A stretch of 64,000 nucleotides of DNA from Flavobacterium jejuense (GCF_006491595.2 NZ_VEVQ02000003.1:62001-126000); one strand, 5' to 3'. Shown: positions 40,994 through 50,530, numbered from the stretch's first letter. Notes: a model not told the origin generated them from the letters alone. Numbers and translations are program-made.

Positions 40994-41776
40994 TTATATT
41001 TCTATTTCTCCTTTAAACACAAATTTTGCAGGACCTATTAAAAAAACATCTGTAAATTTTCCATTTTCTTCTTTAAAACTTACTTCTAAATCCCCTCCTT
41101 CTACGTCTAATTTTACATTTTTAGCCTGTGTGAGTTTATTTGCATACATAGCAATTGCTACAGCAGTCACACCTGTTCCACAAGATAAAGTTTCGTCTTC
41201 CACACCTCTTTCATACGTACGAACTGCAAATTTGTCACTGTCAATTTGTTTCACAAAGTTAACGTTACTACCTTCTTTTCCATATAAATTGGAATATCTA
41301 ATTTGGCTTCCTCTATTTTTTACATCTAAAGTTTTAAGATCCGAAACTAATTCAACATGATGAGGAGAACCTGTATTTAAAAAAGTATATGTATCAAAGT
41401 TTTTAATTTCAGTTACGTCTTTCATCTGTAAAGAGACTATTTGATTTTCATCTACGGTTGCAAAATGATAGCCATCTATAGCTTTAAATGCTGCTTTATT
41501 ATCAATTATTTGAAGTTGTTTTGCAAAAGCTACTAAACATCTTCCTCCATTACCACACATACTGCTTTCATTTCCGTCTGCATTGTAATACATCATTTTG
41601 AAATCATATTTTTCATGATTTTCAAGTAAGATTAAACCATCTGCACCTATGCCAAATTTTCTGTCACATAAAAACGCAACAAGTTTGGTATTATTTTTGG
41701 GAAAACTATTGGTACGATTATCAATCATCACAAAATCATTTCCCGTTCCTTGATATTTATAAAATGTAAGATTCAT
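40994..41776 (-). CDS. dapF: Diaminopimelate epimerase
   Basis: 260 residues with the two-domain epimerase fold. Catalytic cysteines are in NESSMCGNGGRC and ETLSCGTGVTA, both canonical. It converts LL- to meso-diaminopimelate for lysine and peptidoglycan. As the first gene of an operon with mltG it joins precursor supply and glycan processing. Confidence 0.96.
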   Translation of the reverse strand: MNLTFYKYQGTGNDFVMIDNRTNSFPKNNTKLVAFLCDRKFGIGADGLILLENHEKYDFKMMYYNADGNESSMCGNGGRCLVAFAKQLQIIDNKAAFKAIDGYHFATVDENQIVSLQMKDVTEIKNFDTYTFLNTGSPHHVELVSDLKTLDVKNRGSQIRYSNLYGKEGSNVNFVKQIDSDKFAVRTYERGVEDETLSCGTGVTAVAIAMYANKLTQAKNVKLDVEGGDLEVSFKEENGKFTDVFLIGPAKFVFKGEIEI

Positions 41777-41796
41777 TATTATTTTGTATGATACAA

Positions 41797-41804
41797 CAAA
41801 GATA
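41797..41804 (-). promoter_or_regulatory. Candidate -7 promoter element of dapF operon
   Basis: Minus strand reads TATCTTTG, 21 bases before the dapF start. Confidence 0.5.
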
Positions 41805-41982
41805 GAACAAAGAAGTAACGATTAAAAAATATTATTCGTATACCCAAAAGTTTTTATCTTCTAGATTCTTACAAATTGTAAATTATTAAAAAGATGTTAA
41901 ACATTGTTAAGTGAGCGTTAAACTGATTTTTTGTTAAATTTTTGTGTTTAATTTTACATAGAAAATAAATTATTAAAGTATT

Positions 41983-43365
41983 ATGAAAAGATTAGGAAGT
42001 ATTTTTTTAGTATCATTACTAAGTGGTGCAATTACTTTAGGCGCCTATAAATTGTTTATGGAATCTGAAAATACATCTTCTATTTCTGTAGCTCCAAACT
42101 ACACCAGAAATGTATCCTTAGGTTCAGAAAACATAGATTTTACAGAAGCAGCTGAAACTGCAGTACACAGTGTAGTTCACGTTAAGAACATGACTATGAA
42201 TCGGGTTTACAGCAATCCTTTAGATTTCTTTTTTGGAAACGGAAGAGGTGGCACACAACAACAAATGCAAGTTGGAACTGGTTCTGGAGTTATCATTTCT
42301 GAAGATGGTTACATTGTTACTAATAATCACGTAATTGATAATGCAAGTGAGCTAGAAGTAACTTTGAATAACAATAAGAGTTATAAAGCAAAATTAATTG
42401 GTACCGATTCAAGTATGGATATTGCTTTAATTAAAATTGATGCTGGTGAAAAATTACCTTACATCGTTTTTGGAGATTCTGAAAACACTAAAGTAGGCGA
42501 ATGGGTTTTAGCTGTAGGTAACCCATATAATTTAACTTCAACTGTCACCGCTGGAATTATTTCAGCAAAGGCTAGAGATTTAAGCAATCAAGGATTACAA
42601 TCTTTCATTCAAACAGATGCGGCTGTTAACCCTGGTAATAGTGGTGGAGCATTGGTAAACACAAGAGGAGAATTAATTGGAATAAATACTATGATTTCTT
42701 CTCCTACCGGAAGTTATGCAGGTTATTCTTTTGCTGTACCTTCAAATATTACTAGAAAATTAGTTGAAGATTTAATGCGATTTGGCAATGTACAAAGAGG
42801 TGTTTTAGGAATTGAAGGAGGAGAATTAAACACAAAAGCTGCAAATGAGCTAGGAATAGATTTTACAGAAGGTTTTTATGTAGGTAAGGTAACCAAAAAA
42901 TCCGGAGCTGAAAAAGCTGGTATTAAAGAAGGGGATATCATTGTAAGATTAGATACAAAAAAAATAAATCGTTTTTCTGATTTAACTACTTACATTAACA
43001 CAAAAAGACCTGATGAAATTGTAAATGTTACTGTTTTACGAGATGGAGATGAGAAAATAATTCCTGTTAAACTCACCAAAAGAGAGTTGCTTGTATACGA
43101 ATATGAAGGAGTAGAATATGAAGACATTAGTGCTAATGACAAAAAGCAATATAATATCGATTATGGTGTAAAAATAAAATCGGTAAAAAATGAAGAAATC
43201 ATTGAATATGCACAGGCCCTAGAAGGAAGCATCATTTTAAGTGTAGATGGAAGAAAAATGGAAAGTGTTGAAAATTTGACAAGTTATTTGAAAAATAAAA
43301 GAAATCAAAAATCGCAATACAGAATCATCACTAAAGATGGTCAATTAATGCAAGCTATTTTTTAA
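41983..43365 (+). CDS. HtrA/DegP-type periplasmic serine protease
   Basis: 460 residues. An N-terminal signal/anchor segment (GSIFLVSLLSGAITLGAYKLF) precedes the trypsin-like domain with H116 (TNNHVID), D146 (SMDIALI) and S220 (PGNSGGAL). Two PDZ domains follow (about 270-365, GVLGIEGGEL; and about 375-460). It is expected to degrade or chaperone misfolded envelope proteins. The first PDZ is canonical and the second more divergent. A strong terminator follows. Confidence 0.95.
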   Translation: MKRLGSIFLVSLLSGAITLGAYKLFMESENTSSISVAPNYTRNVSLGSENIDFTEAAETAVHSVVHVKNMTMNRVYSNPLDFFFGNGRGGTQQQMQVGTGSGVIISEDGYIVTNNHVIDNASELEVTLNNNKSYKAKLIGTDSSMDIALIKIDAGEKLPYIVFGDSENTKVGEWVLAVGNPYNLTSTVTAGIISAKARDLSNQGLQSFIQTDAAVNPGNSGGALVNTRGELIGINTMISSPTGSYAGYSFAVPSNITRKLVEDLMRFGNVQRGVLGIEGGELNTKAANELGIDFTEGFYVGKVTKKSGAEKAGIKEGDIIVRLDTKKINRFSDLTTYINTKRPDEIVNVTVLRDGDEKIIPVKLTKRELLVYEYEGVEYEDISANDKKQYNIDYGVKIKSVKNEEIIEYAQALEGSIILSVDGRKMESVENLTSYLKNKRNQKSQYRIITKDGQLMQAIF

Positions 43366-43392
43366 TAGAAATTCCTAAAATTAATTAGTTTA

Positions 43393-43432
43393 AAAAACAG
43401 CATCAAAGTTTTAATTTTGATGCTGTTTTTTT
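43393..43432. terminator. Bidirectional Rho-independent terminator
   Basis: AAAAACAGCATCAAA pairs with TTTTGATGCTGTTTTT between convergent genes, with T-runs on both strands. Confidence 0.92.
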
Positions 43433-43437
43433 TTATT

Positions 43438-44073
43438 TTAATTGAATTCGTAATAGGTTCCTATTTCGAAACCAACTGCATTATAACCAAAATTTGGTTT
43501 TTGCAAATTAGCGTTTGAAACATGTCTAATCATACATTTTAAATCAAAAGACATCTTATTTATTTTATAATTCGTTCCCAAAGCAAAAATATCACTAAAG
43601 GCAAAACCTTTTTTCAATCGTTCTGTTTCTGTATCAATATACATTGGTCCCACATTACCAAGTGCATATACAGATAATTTAGGATTAATATAATATTTAT
43701 AATTGACTCCTAAATTTAATACATATTCATTCATCGTTTTTAAAGGCATAAATTTTGCCCGAAGCTCATCACCATTAGAAACAGTATGACTAATAAACCA
43801 ATAATTTATTAATTTATGTTTTGATCTGTAATAACTTGGTTCTACCAGAAGTTCCCAAACATGATTTCCTTTTTCAGACAAATTAAAATGACTTGATATT
43901 TTAAAAATATTATTTTCATAAGCATAATCACTATCTTGTTTGAGAACGGTATTTTGGGAAGAATATCCATAAATAAGTCCAATTCTCAACCATTTTTTTG
44001 TCGGCTTGTTTTCCTGAGAAAAAACTGTTATAAAAAAGAACAAAAAGAATACTTGAAGCAGTTTAAGTTTCAT
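43438..44073 (-). CDS. PagL-like acyloxyacyl hydrolase (lipid A 3-O-deacylase family)
   Basis: 211 residues from ATG 44073, chosen because it starts a signal peptide (MKLKLLQVFFLFFFITVFSQ). The mature part is an outer-membrane beta-barrel: alternating strands ending in an aromatic C-terminus (GTYYEFN). The family signature is RHVSNANLQKPN with H184, S186 and N187, the residues expected for PagL (H-x-S-N-A). Family members remove an acyl chain from lipid A in the outer membrane. Own promoter-like element upstream; convergent with HtrA. Confidence 0.78.
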   Translation of the reverse strand: MKLKLLQVFFLFFFITVFSQENKPTKKWLRIGLIYGYSSQNTVLKQDSDYAYENNIFKISSHFNLSEKGNHVWELLVEPSYYRSKHKLINYWFISHTVSNGDELRAKFMPLKTMNEYVLNLGVNYKYYINPKLSVYALGNVGPMYIDTETERLKKGFAFSDIFALGTNYKINKMSFDLKCMIRHVSNANLQKPNFGYNAVGFEIGTYYEFN

Positions 44074-44099
44074 TATTTGGAGAATCAATTTAATTACCC

Positions 44100-44107
44100 C
44101 AAAAATA
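44100..44107 (-). promoter_or_regulatory. Candidate -7 promoter element for PagL-like gene
   Basis: Minus strand reads TATTTTTG, 26 bases before the start codon. Confidence 0.4.
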
Positions 44108-44188
44108 CTTTAAATTATATAGGAACAAAATCTTTTTTTACAACAAACTTTTAATTAAAAAATATTTTACGAAAACGATTGAAATCAG

Positions 44189-44196
44189 TACTTTTG
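44189..44196 (+). promoter_or_regulatory. Candidate -7 promoter element for long GAPDH gene
   Basis: TACTTTTG, full consensus, 37 bases before the ATG at 44234. Confidence 0.5.
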
Positions 44197-44233
44197 CAAA
44201 AAAAATACACAACACCACTTTATTTTTTACTTC

Positions 44234-45682
44234 ATGAACAACAACACTTTATACGAAAAAGAGCTTACTTTTCAAGCCGATAGACGAAAAGCTTGTGTGG
44301 AATTTATAAAAATCATTAGTGATTTATGGTACGACAAATCTATTGAATTAATTCTTTTTAGGAATCAGTTGATTGACAGAAATGTAAGCGACATCATTAA
44401 CCTTCACGAATACGCGGGTCAATTTGTTGGAAAACCAATCAATATTTTTGATTCTGTAGAAATTGCTAGTGCTATAGTTGATTTAGATTTACCACCATCC
44501 AGAATTGACATTGGCAAACTAACTTACGAATATCATTTAGAAGACGACAAATACAACGATTCTAAAGCCTTTGTTATTGATAAATTGAAAAATGCTAAGA
44601 ACTACCAAGAAATCAAACCAAAAGATGTTGTTTTATATGGTTTTGGAAGAATTGGTCGTCTTTTAGCACGTGAAATGATGAGTAAAATAGGAAAAGGGCA
44701 ACAATTGCGTTTGAGAGCTATTGTTACTAGAGATAAGATTGATGCCGTTTTACTTGAAAAAAGAGCTTCATTATTACGTTATGATTCAGTACATGGTGAT
44801 TTTGAAGGTTCTGTACACGCTGATCCTGAAAATAATGCCCTTCTTATTAATGGTACAACTGTTCATATCATAACAGCGAATTCACCTGAGGAAATTGATT
44901 ATACAACTTATGGCATTGAAGATGCTTTAGTGATTGACAATACAGGTGCTTTTACCACAGAAGAAGCCTTAAAAAGACATTTAAGTTCTAAAGGTGTAGA
45001 TAAAGTTTTATTAACTGCACCAGGAAAAGGAATTCCAAATATTGTTTATGGTGTAAATCATGAAGAATTTAATCCGGATGATGTTAGTATTTATTCTGCT
45101 GCTTCTTGTACTACAAATGCTATTACTCCTATTTTAAAAGTAGTTGAAGATACTTTAGGAGTAGTTAAAGGTCATATCGAAACCATTCATGCTTACACCA
45201 ATGATCAAAATTTGGTGGATAATATGCATAAAAAATACAGAAGAGGTCGTTCTGCAGCTTTAAACATGGTTATTACTGAAACTGGTGCTGGAAGTGCGGT
45301 TGCTAAAGCTTTACCAAGTTTGGCAGGAAAATTAACGTCAAACGCTATTCGTGTTCCTGTTCCAAATGGATCTCTTGTCGTACTAAACTTAGAAGTTAAC
45401 AAAGAAACTACTGTTGAAGATTTAAATAACATTATGAAAAAATATGCTTTAGAAGGCAAACTTGTAGAGCAAATAAAATATTCATTAAACAATGAATTAG
45501 TTTCATCTGATATTGTAGGTACTTCTGCTCCATCCATTTATGATAGTAATGCAACTATAGTTTCAGCTGATGGAAAAAATATTGTTATGTATGTATGGTA
45601 TGATAATGAATATGGTTACAGCCACCAAGTAATTAGATTAGCTAAATATATTGCTAAAGTAAGACGTTATACTTATTATTAG
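44234..45682 (+). CDS. Glyceraldehyde-3-phosphate dehydrogenase with N-terminal extension
   Basis: 482 residues against about 335 for ordinary GAPDH. The extra part is residues 1-130, a mostly helical segment of unknown purpose. The Rossmann motif GFGRIGR is at 136-142, the catalytic Cys at 292 in AASCTTNAITP, and the His region HAYTNDQNLVDN follows. It acts in glycolysis or gluconeogenesis; cofactor preference cannot be read from the sequence. Such long forms occur widely in Bacteroidetes, often beside a standard gap elsewhere. It is monocistronic. Confidence 0.93.
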   Translation: MNNNTLYEKELTFQADRRKACVEFIKIISDLWYDKSIELILFRNQLIDRNVSDIINLHEYAGQFVGKPINIFDSVEIASAIVDLDLPPSRIDIGKLTYEYHLEDDKYNDSKAFVIDKLKNAKNYQEIKPKDVVLYGFGRIGRLLAREMMSKIGKGQQLRLRAIVTRDKIDAVLLEKRASLLRYDSVHGDFEGSVHADPENNALLINGTTVHIITANSPEEIDYTTYGIEDALVIDNTGAFTTEEALKRHLSSKGVDKVLLTAPGKGIPNIVYGVNHEEFNPDDVSIYSAASCTTNAITPILKVVEDTLGVVKGHIETIHAYTNDQNLVDNMHKKYRRGRSAALNMVITETGAGSAVAKALPSLAGKLTSNAIRVPVPNGSLVVLNLEVNKETTVEDLNNIMKKYALEGKLVEQIKYSLNNELVSSDIVGTSAPSIYDSNATIVSADGKNIVMYVWYDNEYGYSHQVIRLAKYIAKVRRYTYY

Positions 45683-45703
45683 TAGTTAATTTAAATTCAA
45701 AAT

Positions 45704-45740
45704 AAAAGGAGCCGTTTAAAATTAAGCGGCTCCTTTTTAT
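45704..45740. terminator. Bidirectional Rho-independent terminator
   Basis: AAAAGGAGCCG pairs with CGGCTCCTTTT, 11 bases, between the GAPDH and the convergent DUF721 gene. Confidence 0.9.
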
Positions 45741-45761
45741 ATTTGCAGAGGTACTATTTGA

Positions 45762-46058
45762 TTACGATAAAATTAATTTATTTATTACTTCTTTACCCAT
45801 TTCTTCATTAATCATTTTAATGATTTTTTCCCTACCATAAGAAAGCTCTTCTCTCAAAACTGAAGAAGTCAATCTTACATATAGCGTTTTGTTTTTTAAC
45901 TCAACTGCCTCCGTATAATTTGCAACTCCATTGCCCATTAAATTAATCCATGCTTCTTTAACATCAACCTTATCTATTCCTGATTCTAATTTATTTTGAG
46001 AAACAAAATTTTTAAGAACATCTTTTATTGAAGCTTCTGCATTAAATCTCTTTGCCAT
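45762..46058 (-). CDS. DUF721 (DciA-like) protein
   Basis: 98 residues with the DUF721 pattern: SIKDVLKNFVSQNKLESGIDKVDVKEAWINLMG, then NGVANYTEAVELKNKTLYVRLTSSVLREELSYGREKIIKMINEEMG. DciA proteins load replicative helicase in bacteria that lack DnaC, and Bacteroidetes commonly carry them; the assignment here is by similarity only. Its start lies 17 bases inside the upstream lipoprotein gene. Confidence 0.85.
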   Translation of the reverse strand: MAKRFNAEASIKDVLKNFVSQNKLESGIDKVDVKEAWINLMGNGVANYTEAVELKNKTLYVRLTSSVLREELSYGREKIIKMINEEMGKEVINKLILS

Positions 46059-46476
46059 CTTTTCCTATTTTTATATCATTTCTTCTTTTATAATAATACT
46101 GTATTCCTTGTTCGTTTTCCAACATTATTTTTTCATTCGTCAACACTTTAATTTCTTCTTTCCAACTTGAGAATTCAGTTTTATTTAAAATAAAAAAAGA
46201 ATTTTCTTTTCCTTCTACAGTGAATTCTTGAATAATATTGTTCAGTAAAAAATTGCCGTTGTATACCAATCTCACTTTTCTACGAGTTCCCTTGCCGTCT
46301 TCAAATTGAATTTGCTCAACAGCCTCATTTATTTTGTATTCTTTTACAACATTATCAGTACTTACCACTTTTTCTATTTCCCAAATACCATTAAGAAGCT
46401 GTAAATCTGATTCTTGAATAGATTCCGAACAAGATAACAAAACAAAACAGATAAAATATAATAGCGTTTTTTTCAT
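46042..46476 (-). CDS. Lipocalin-like lipoprotein
   Basis: 144 residues. Signal segment with lipobox (FVLLSCSES, Cys16). The mature part starts LLNGIWEIEKV, a typical beginning of small lipocalin-like domains (LxGxWxxxxV), followed by strands RRKVRLVYNGNFLLNNIIQEFTV and KNSFFILNKTEF. Envelope lipoprotein of unknown ligand. Its end overlaps the DUF721 start by 17 bases. Confidence 0.75.
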   Translation of the reverse strand: MKKTLLYFICFVLLSCSESIQESDLQLLNGIWEIEKVVSTDNVVKEYKINEAVEQIQFEDGKGTRRKVRLVYNGNFLLNNIIQEFTVEGKENSFFILNKTEFSSWKEEIKVLTNEKIMLENEQGIQYYYKRRNDIKIGKDGKEI

Positions 46477-46567
46477 TTCTTAAAATTTGAAATAAAATTA
46501 CATATTTCAAACAGATTAATTAAACTATTTGTTATTTTTATTGTCAAACCAACCAAATGTTATATTT

Positions 46568-47929
46568 ATGAAGACAATATTTACCCTTTTAACAGCATGC
46601 ATACTAGTATTTGCTTGTAGTGATTCAGAAGATAAAATTGTTAATACAACATTACCAACTATAGTTACTGATGAAATTACAAATATTTCTTTCACAACAG
46701 TTACTGCTAAGGGAAACATCACACATAATGGAGGTTCACCTATAACTAGTAGTGGATTTTGCTGGAACACTAGTCCAAATCCTACAACTTCAAATTTTAA
46801 AACGAATGAAGGAAATAATTCAGGGACATTCACTTCCAACCTAACAGCTTTAACTGAAAACACAACTTATTATATTAGATCTTATGCTATTAATAGTGTT
46901 GGCATAACCTATGGAAATGAATTAAGTTTTACAACAGAAGAAAGTATGTATTTTCCTCCCAATGATGCTACCACTTGGGAAACAAAAACAATTGCTAGTT
47001 TAAATTGGAATCAAAATAATGTGCAAGATTTATTGGATTATTTGGAAACAAAAAATTCAAAAAGTTTTATTATACTTCACAATGGAAAAATAGTTATGGA
47101 ATATTATTTTAATGGACATTCTAGCACTACACCATGGTATTGGGCAAGTGCTGGAAAAACACTAACTGCAACCATGACTGGAATTGCTGAACAAGATGGC
47201 TTACTCCAAATAAACGATAAAGTATCTGATTATTTAGGCATAAATTGGACTAGTGCACCTTTAGCCAAAGAAAATTTGATTACTTGTAAAAACTTACTTT
47301 CTATGAATTCTGGTTTAGATGATAGTATTGGTGATGATGTTTCACCAGCCAACTTACAATATATAGCAGATGCAGGAACAAGATGGGCATATCACAATGT
47401 ATATGTGAAATTGCAAGATGTAGTTGCTACAGCTTCAGGACAAACTTGGGATGCTTATTTCAATACAAAATTAAAAACACCCATAGGAATGACTGGAACT
47501 TGGCTTTCAAGTGGCACAAACGGAAGTTTAAGTGTTTACTGGAGCACAACACGTAGTATGGCTCGTTTTGGCTTATTAGCTTTAAACAAAGGGAATTGGA
47601 ATGGCACTCAAATTTTAAACACAAATTACTTTAACGATGCTACAATTACTTCTCAAACCATAAACCAAGCCTATGGATATCTTTGGTGGTTGAATGGAAA
47701 AACCAGCTATCATTTGCCTCAATCACAATTACAATTTCCTGGAGAATTAATTCCAAATGGCTCAAGCGACATGTATATGGCATTAGGAAAAAATGATCAA
47801 AAAATATATGTAGTACCTAGTAAAAAATTAGTTATCATAAGAATGGGTGATACCGCAGATGGTTCAAACTTTGCTTTATCAGATTTTGACAATGTCCTTT
47901 GGGGGAAAATAAATGCAATTATTAATTAA
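46568..47929 (+). CDS. Serine hydrolase (beta-lactamase/penicillin-binding fold) lipoprotein with an N-terminal Ig-like domain
   Basis: 453 residues from ATG 46568, which starts a lipoprotein signal (LLTACILVFACSDSED); an upstream TTG-start frame is dismissed. An Ig/fibronectin-like domain at about 30-130 (TVTAKGNITHNGGSPITSSGFCWNTS, SYAINSVGITYGNE) precedes the hydrolase. Catalytic motifs are SAGK (SxxK) in WASAGKTLTA, and YHN (YxN) in WAYHNVYVK. Class C beta-lactamase/esterase-like enzymes of this kind vary in substrate, and nothing here marks antibiotic resistance. Confidence 0.82.
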   Translation: MKTIFTLLTACILVFACSDSEDKIVNTTLPTIVTDEITNISFTTVTAKGNITHNGGSPITSSGFCWNTSPNPTTSNFKTNEGNNSGTFTSNLTALTENTTYYIRSYAINSVGITYGNELSFTTEESMYFPPNDATTWETKTIASLNWNQNNVQDLLDYLETKNSKSFIILHNGKIVMEYYFNGHSSTTPWYWASAGKTLTATMTGIAEQDGLLQINDKVSDYLGINWTSAPLAKENLITCKNLLSMNSGLDDSIGDDVSPANLQYIADAGTRWAYHNVYVKLQDVVATASGQTWDAYFNTKLKTPIGMTGTWLSSGTNGSLSVYWSTTRSMARFGLLALNKGNWNGTQILNTNYFNDATITSQTINQAYGYLWWLNGKTSYHLPQSQLQFPGELIPNGSSDMYMALGKNDQKIYVVPSKKLVIIRMGDTADGSNFALSDFDNVLWGKINAIIN

Positions 47930-47960
47930 AGATAGGCTAGCTAAATTAGTCAGCCTATCT
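47930..47960. terminator. Hairpin between convergent genes
   Basis: AGATAGGCT pairs with AGCCTATCT, nine bases with a 13-base loop, just behind the serine hydrolase stop. No strong T-run follows on the plus strand; the minus strand has TTTAATTAAT, so termination is plausible but weaker. Confidence 0.5.
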
Positions 47961-47981
47961 GTAATTAGTATAATAAATTTT

Positions 47982-49427
47982 CTATTTATTTTTATTAATA
48001 TTACCTTGAATTGACCAAGCAAAATCAAGTTGGACTTGGTTTTTAAAGAAAACATCATCTTTCATATCTATATATTGATCAGTACTATAGCCATTACTTC
48101 CTGAAGCTGTAGCTAGGGCATGACAAGTCATGCAATTTGTTTGAACACCATATTTAAATTCTGGCTTAAAAGTGTTTTTAACACTAAAAACATCAGCTCC
48201 AAAACCAGCTTCTAAATAAGGATTAAAAGCTATTATTGGTGTAGCTCCTTTATCAGATCCTCCTGTAATAGGTTGATTTGGCCAAACCATCGCATAAGCA
48301 GAAGAAACAGAATAATTAGCAGCAGCACCAGTAATCACAGAAGGTATTAAACTAGCTTCGCTTTCTGAACTAGGAAAAAAAGGTTTTTGAGAATCATAAC
48401 TCCAGAAGAAGGTTTGCCAAGTCCAATTGCTTATTTCTTTTGTCCCAACATGCATTGCTACTAAAAGCACTAAGTCTCCAGCTTTAAAGCCACGACTTGC
48501 TCCTTTATCTTGATGTTCATTTAAAAAAGCTGCTGCTTCCTTATCTAACTTATAGTTTATAAACTCATCTACATTACATGTAGCTGCTTCAATTTCTTCT
48601 TTAGTAGGGTTCTCAGTAGTAACAGGCACAAGTGTTTTGTCGTTTTGTCTGTTTTTAATATCTACATAAACATATGTTTTCCAGTCTTCATCACCAAATG
48701 CTTCTACAGGATTCGGCATACCTGGCCAAACTGGAACTCTAATTAAACCATTATTATCTGGAATACCTGAGAAGTACACAGGCTTAGTTGTGATAGCTTC
48801 TTGTGGAAAATCAGGAATTTTTCCAATACCATTTTCTACTTTATAACTATCTAAAACCGATTGATTAAATATTAAGTTAGATGTAGCAAAATTTGCCGCT
48901 TGAGGATTATAAGATACCGTTTCAAAAAGGCTAAATGTAGTATCTATAATTGCATTTTTATTAGCAAAAAGTTGAGCATGAATAAACTGTTTAGGCACTT
49001 TTAATTGAGTTCTATTTTTTTTAACATTAGCATAACCATTCTTTTCACCACCATTTGCAGCAATTTTTGCTAATTCATCAACTCCCATCCAAGTTTCATA
49101 AACTAAAAGAGTATCACCTTCATATATTTGATTAGATTTTGAAGTTAATCCTGCCCAAATACCCCAAGAATGATTTGTAATGCTAATTTTATCTTGTTTT
49201 TCAAGCCAATTATAAATTTTCAAAGAGTCTTCAGGAAAATTAAAACCCTTGATTCCTAAATCCGATGGAAAATCTTGTGGAATAATTTCATCTGATTTAA
49301 CTTCGGTAACCACTTCTTTTTCCTTTACATTTTCTTTTTTCTCTTCTTTACAAGAAAACAGGATAAACAACAAAGCAAGAGTAACTAAACCATAGTTTCT
49401 TGCTTTTAGAAAATAAAATTTGATCAT
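47982..49427 (-). CDS. Lipoprotein with a single c-type heme motif
   Basis: 481 residues. Lipobox LFILFSCKEE (Cys26). A single CxxCH site lies near the C-terminus, CMTCH at 432-436, so one covalently bound heme is predicted. Much of the protein is Trp/Tyr-rich and repeatedly uses NW/TW turns (NWTWQTFFWSYDSQ, SAYAMVWPNQPITGG). It should sit in the envelope and may take part in electron transfer or a redox reaction. I recall similar single-heme proteins in Proteobacteria but cannot name a family. Monocistronic by context. Confidence 0.75.
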   Translation of the reverse strand: MIKFYFLKARNYGLVTLALLFILFSCKEEKKENVKEKEVVTEVKSDEIIPQDFPSDLGIKGFNFPEDSLKIYNWLEKQDKISITNHSWGIWAGLTSKSNQIYEGDTLLVYETWMGVDELAKIAANGGEKNGYANVKKNRTQLKVPKQFIHAQLFANKNAIIDTTFSLFETVSYNPQAANFATSNLIFNQSVLDSYKVENGIGKIPDFPQEAITTKPVYFSGIPDNNGLIRVPVWPGMPNPVEAFGDEDWKTYVYVDIKNRQNDKTLVPVTTENPTKEEIEAATCNVDEFINYKLDKEAAAFLNEHQDKGASRGFKAGDLVLLVAMHVGTKEISNWTWQTFFWSYDSQKPFFPSSESEASLIPSVITGAAANYSVSSAYAMVWPNQPITGGSDKGATPIIAFNPYLEAGFGADVFSVKNTFKPEFKYGVQTNCMTCHALATASGSNGYSTDQYIDMKDDVFFKNQVQLDFAWSIQGNINKNK

Positions 49428-49576
49428 AATTATTTGTTTTTATTGGTTACATTAACTTTTGGCTAGCGGTAATTTTATCCAATAAAAAAGACTCCTAAAC
49501 ATAAAAACTACTAAAAGTAAAAATGTTTGCTTATAAATATAATACTATTTTAAAAAAAAATGAAGTTATTCTTAAT

Positions 49577-50530
49577 CTATTTAAAGAAAGAATCTACAAA
49601 TTCAAACTTATTAAACACCTGTAAATCTTCAATACCTTCTCCAACTCCAATGTATTTTACTGGGATCTTAAATTGATCAGAAATACCAATAACAACTCCA
49701 CCTTTTGCAGTCCCATCTAATTTAGTTACAGCCAAACTAGTCACCTCAGTAGCTGCTGTAAATTGTTTTGCTTGTTCGAATGCATTTTGCCCTGTTGAAC
49801 CATCTAAGACCAACATAACATCATGAGGAGCATCATCTACTACTTTTTGCATGACACGTTTCACTTTCGTTAATTCATTCATTAAGTTTACTTTATTATG
49901 CAAACGACCAGCAGTATCAATGATTACAACATCAGCATTTTGAGATACAGCTGATTGTAAAGTATCAAAAGCTACAGAAGCAGGATCACTTCCCATTTGC
50001 TGACGAACGATTGGAATATCAACTCTATCAGCCCAAATTTGCAATTGATCTATTGCAGCAGCTCTAAAAGTATCAGCAGCACCTAAAACGACACTATATC
50101 CAGCTTTTTTAAATTGATTAGCCAATTTTCCAATGGTAGTTGTTTTACCAACACCATTAACACCAACTACCATAATCACATAAGGTTTTTTACTTTCAGG
50201 AATTACAAAATCTGTTTCATTACCTGTATTATTCTCTGCTAATAATCCAGCGATTTCTTCTCTTAAAATTTTATTTAATTCATCAGTTCCAAGATATTTG
50301 TCAACAGCTACCCTTTCTTCAATTCTTTTAATAATTTTTAAAGTAGTATCTACACCAACATCAGATGAAACTAAAATTTCCTCTAGGTTATCCAGCACCT
50401 CATCATCTACATTGGATTTTCCTGCAACGGCTTTGGTTAATTTTGAAAAGAAAGTTGTTTTTGTCTTTTCTAAACCTTTATCTAAAGTTTCCTTTTTTTC
50501 TGAAGAAAAAATTCTTTTAAAAAAACTCAT
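49577..50530 (-). CDS. ftsY: Signal recognition particle receptor FtsY
   Basis: 317 residues. A short basic N-terminal segment (MSFFKRIFSSEKKETLDKG), the N domain, then the GTPase with GVNGVGKTT, LGAADTFRAAAIDQL, DTAGRLHNKVNLMNEL and TKLDGTAKGG. It docks SRP-ribosome complexes at the membrane. It is compact, without the long acidic A domain of E. coli FtsY. It lies downstream of the rpmB-rpmG-DUF4295 genes with its own promoter-like element. Confidence 0.97.
   Translation of the reverse strand: MSFFKRIFSSEKKETLDKGLEKTKTTFFSKLTKAVAGKSNVDDEVLDNLEEILVSSDVGVDTTLKIIKRIEERVAVDKYLGTDELNKILREEIAGLLAENNTGNETDFVIPESKKPYVIMVVGVNGVGKTTTIGKLANQFKKAGYSVVLGAADTFRAAAIDQLQIWADRVDIPIVRQQMGSDPASVAFDTLQSAVSQNADVVIIDTAGRLHNKVNLMNELTKVKRVMQKVVDDAPHDVMLVLDGSTGQNAFEQAKQFTAATEVTSLAVTKLDGTAKGGVVIGISDQFKIPVKYIGVGEGIEDLQVFNKFEFVDSFFK

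Noticed and set aside
46529..46567. Extended start of the serine hydrolase at an upstream TTG
   Set aside because: The ATG at 46568 starts a clean lipoprotein signal peptide; the extension would put non-signal residues in front.
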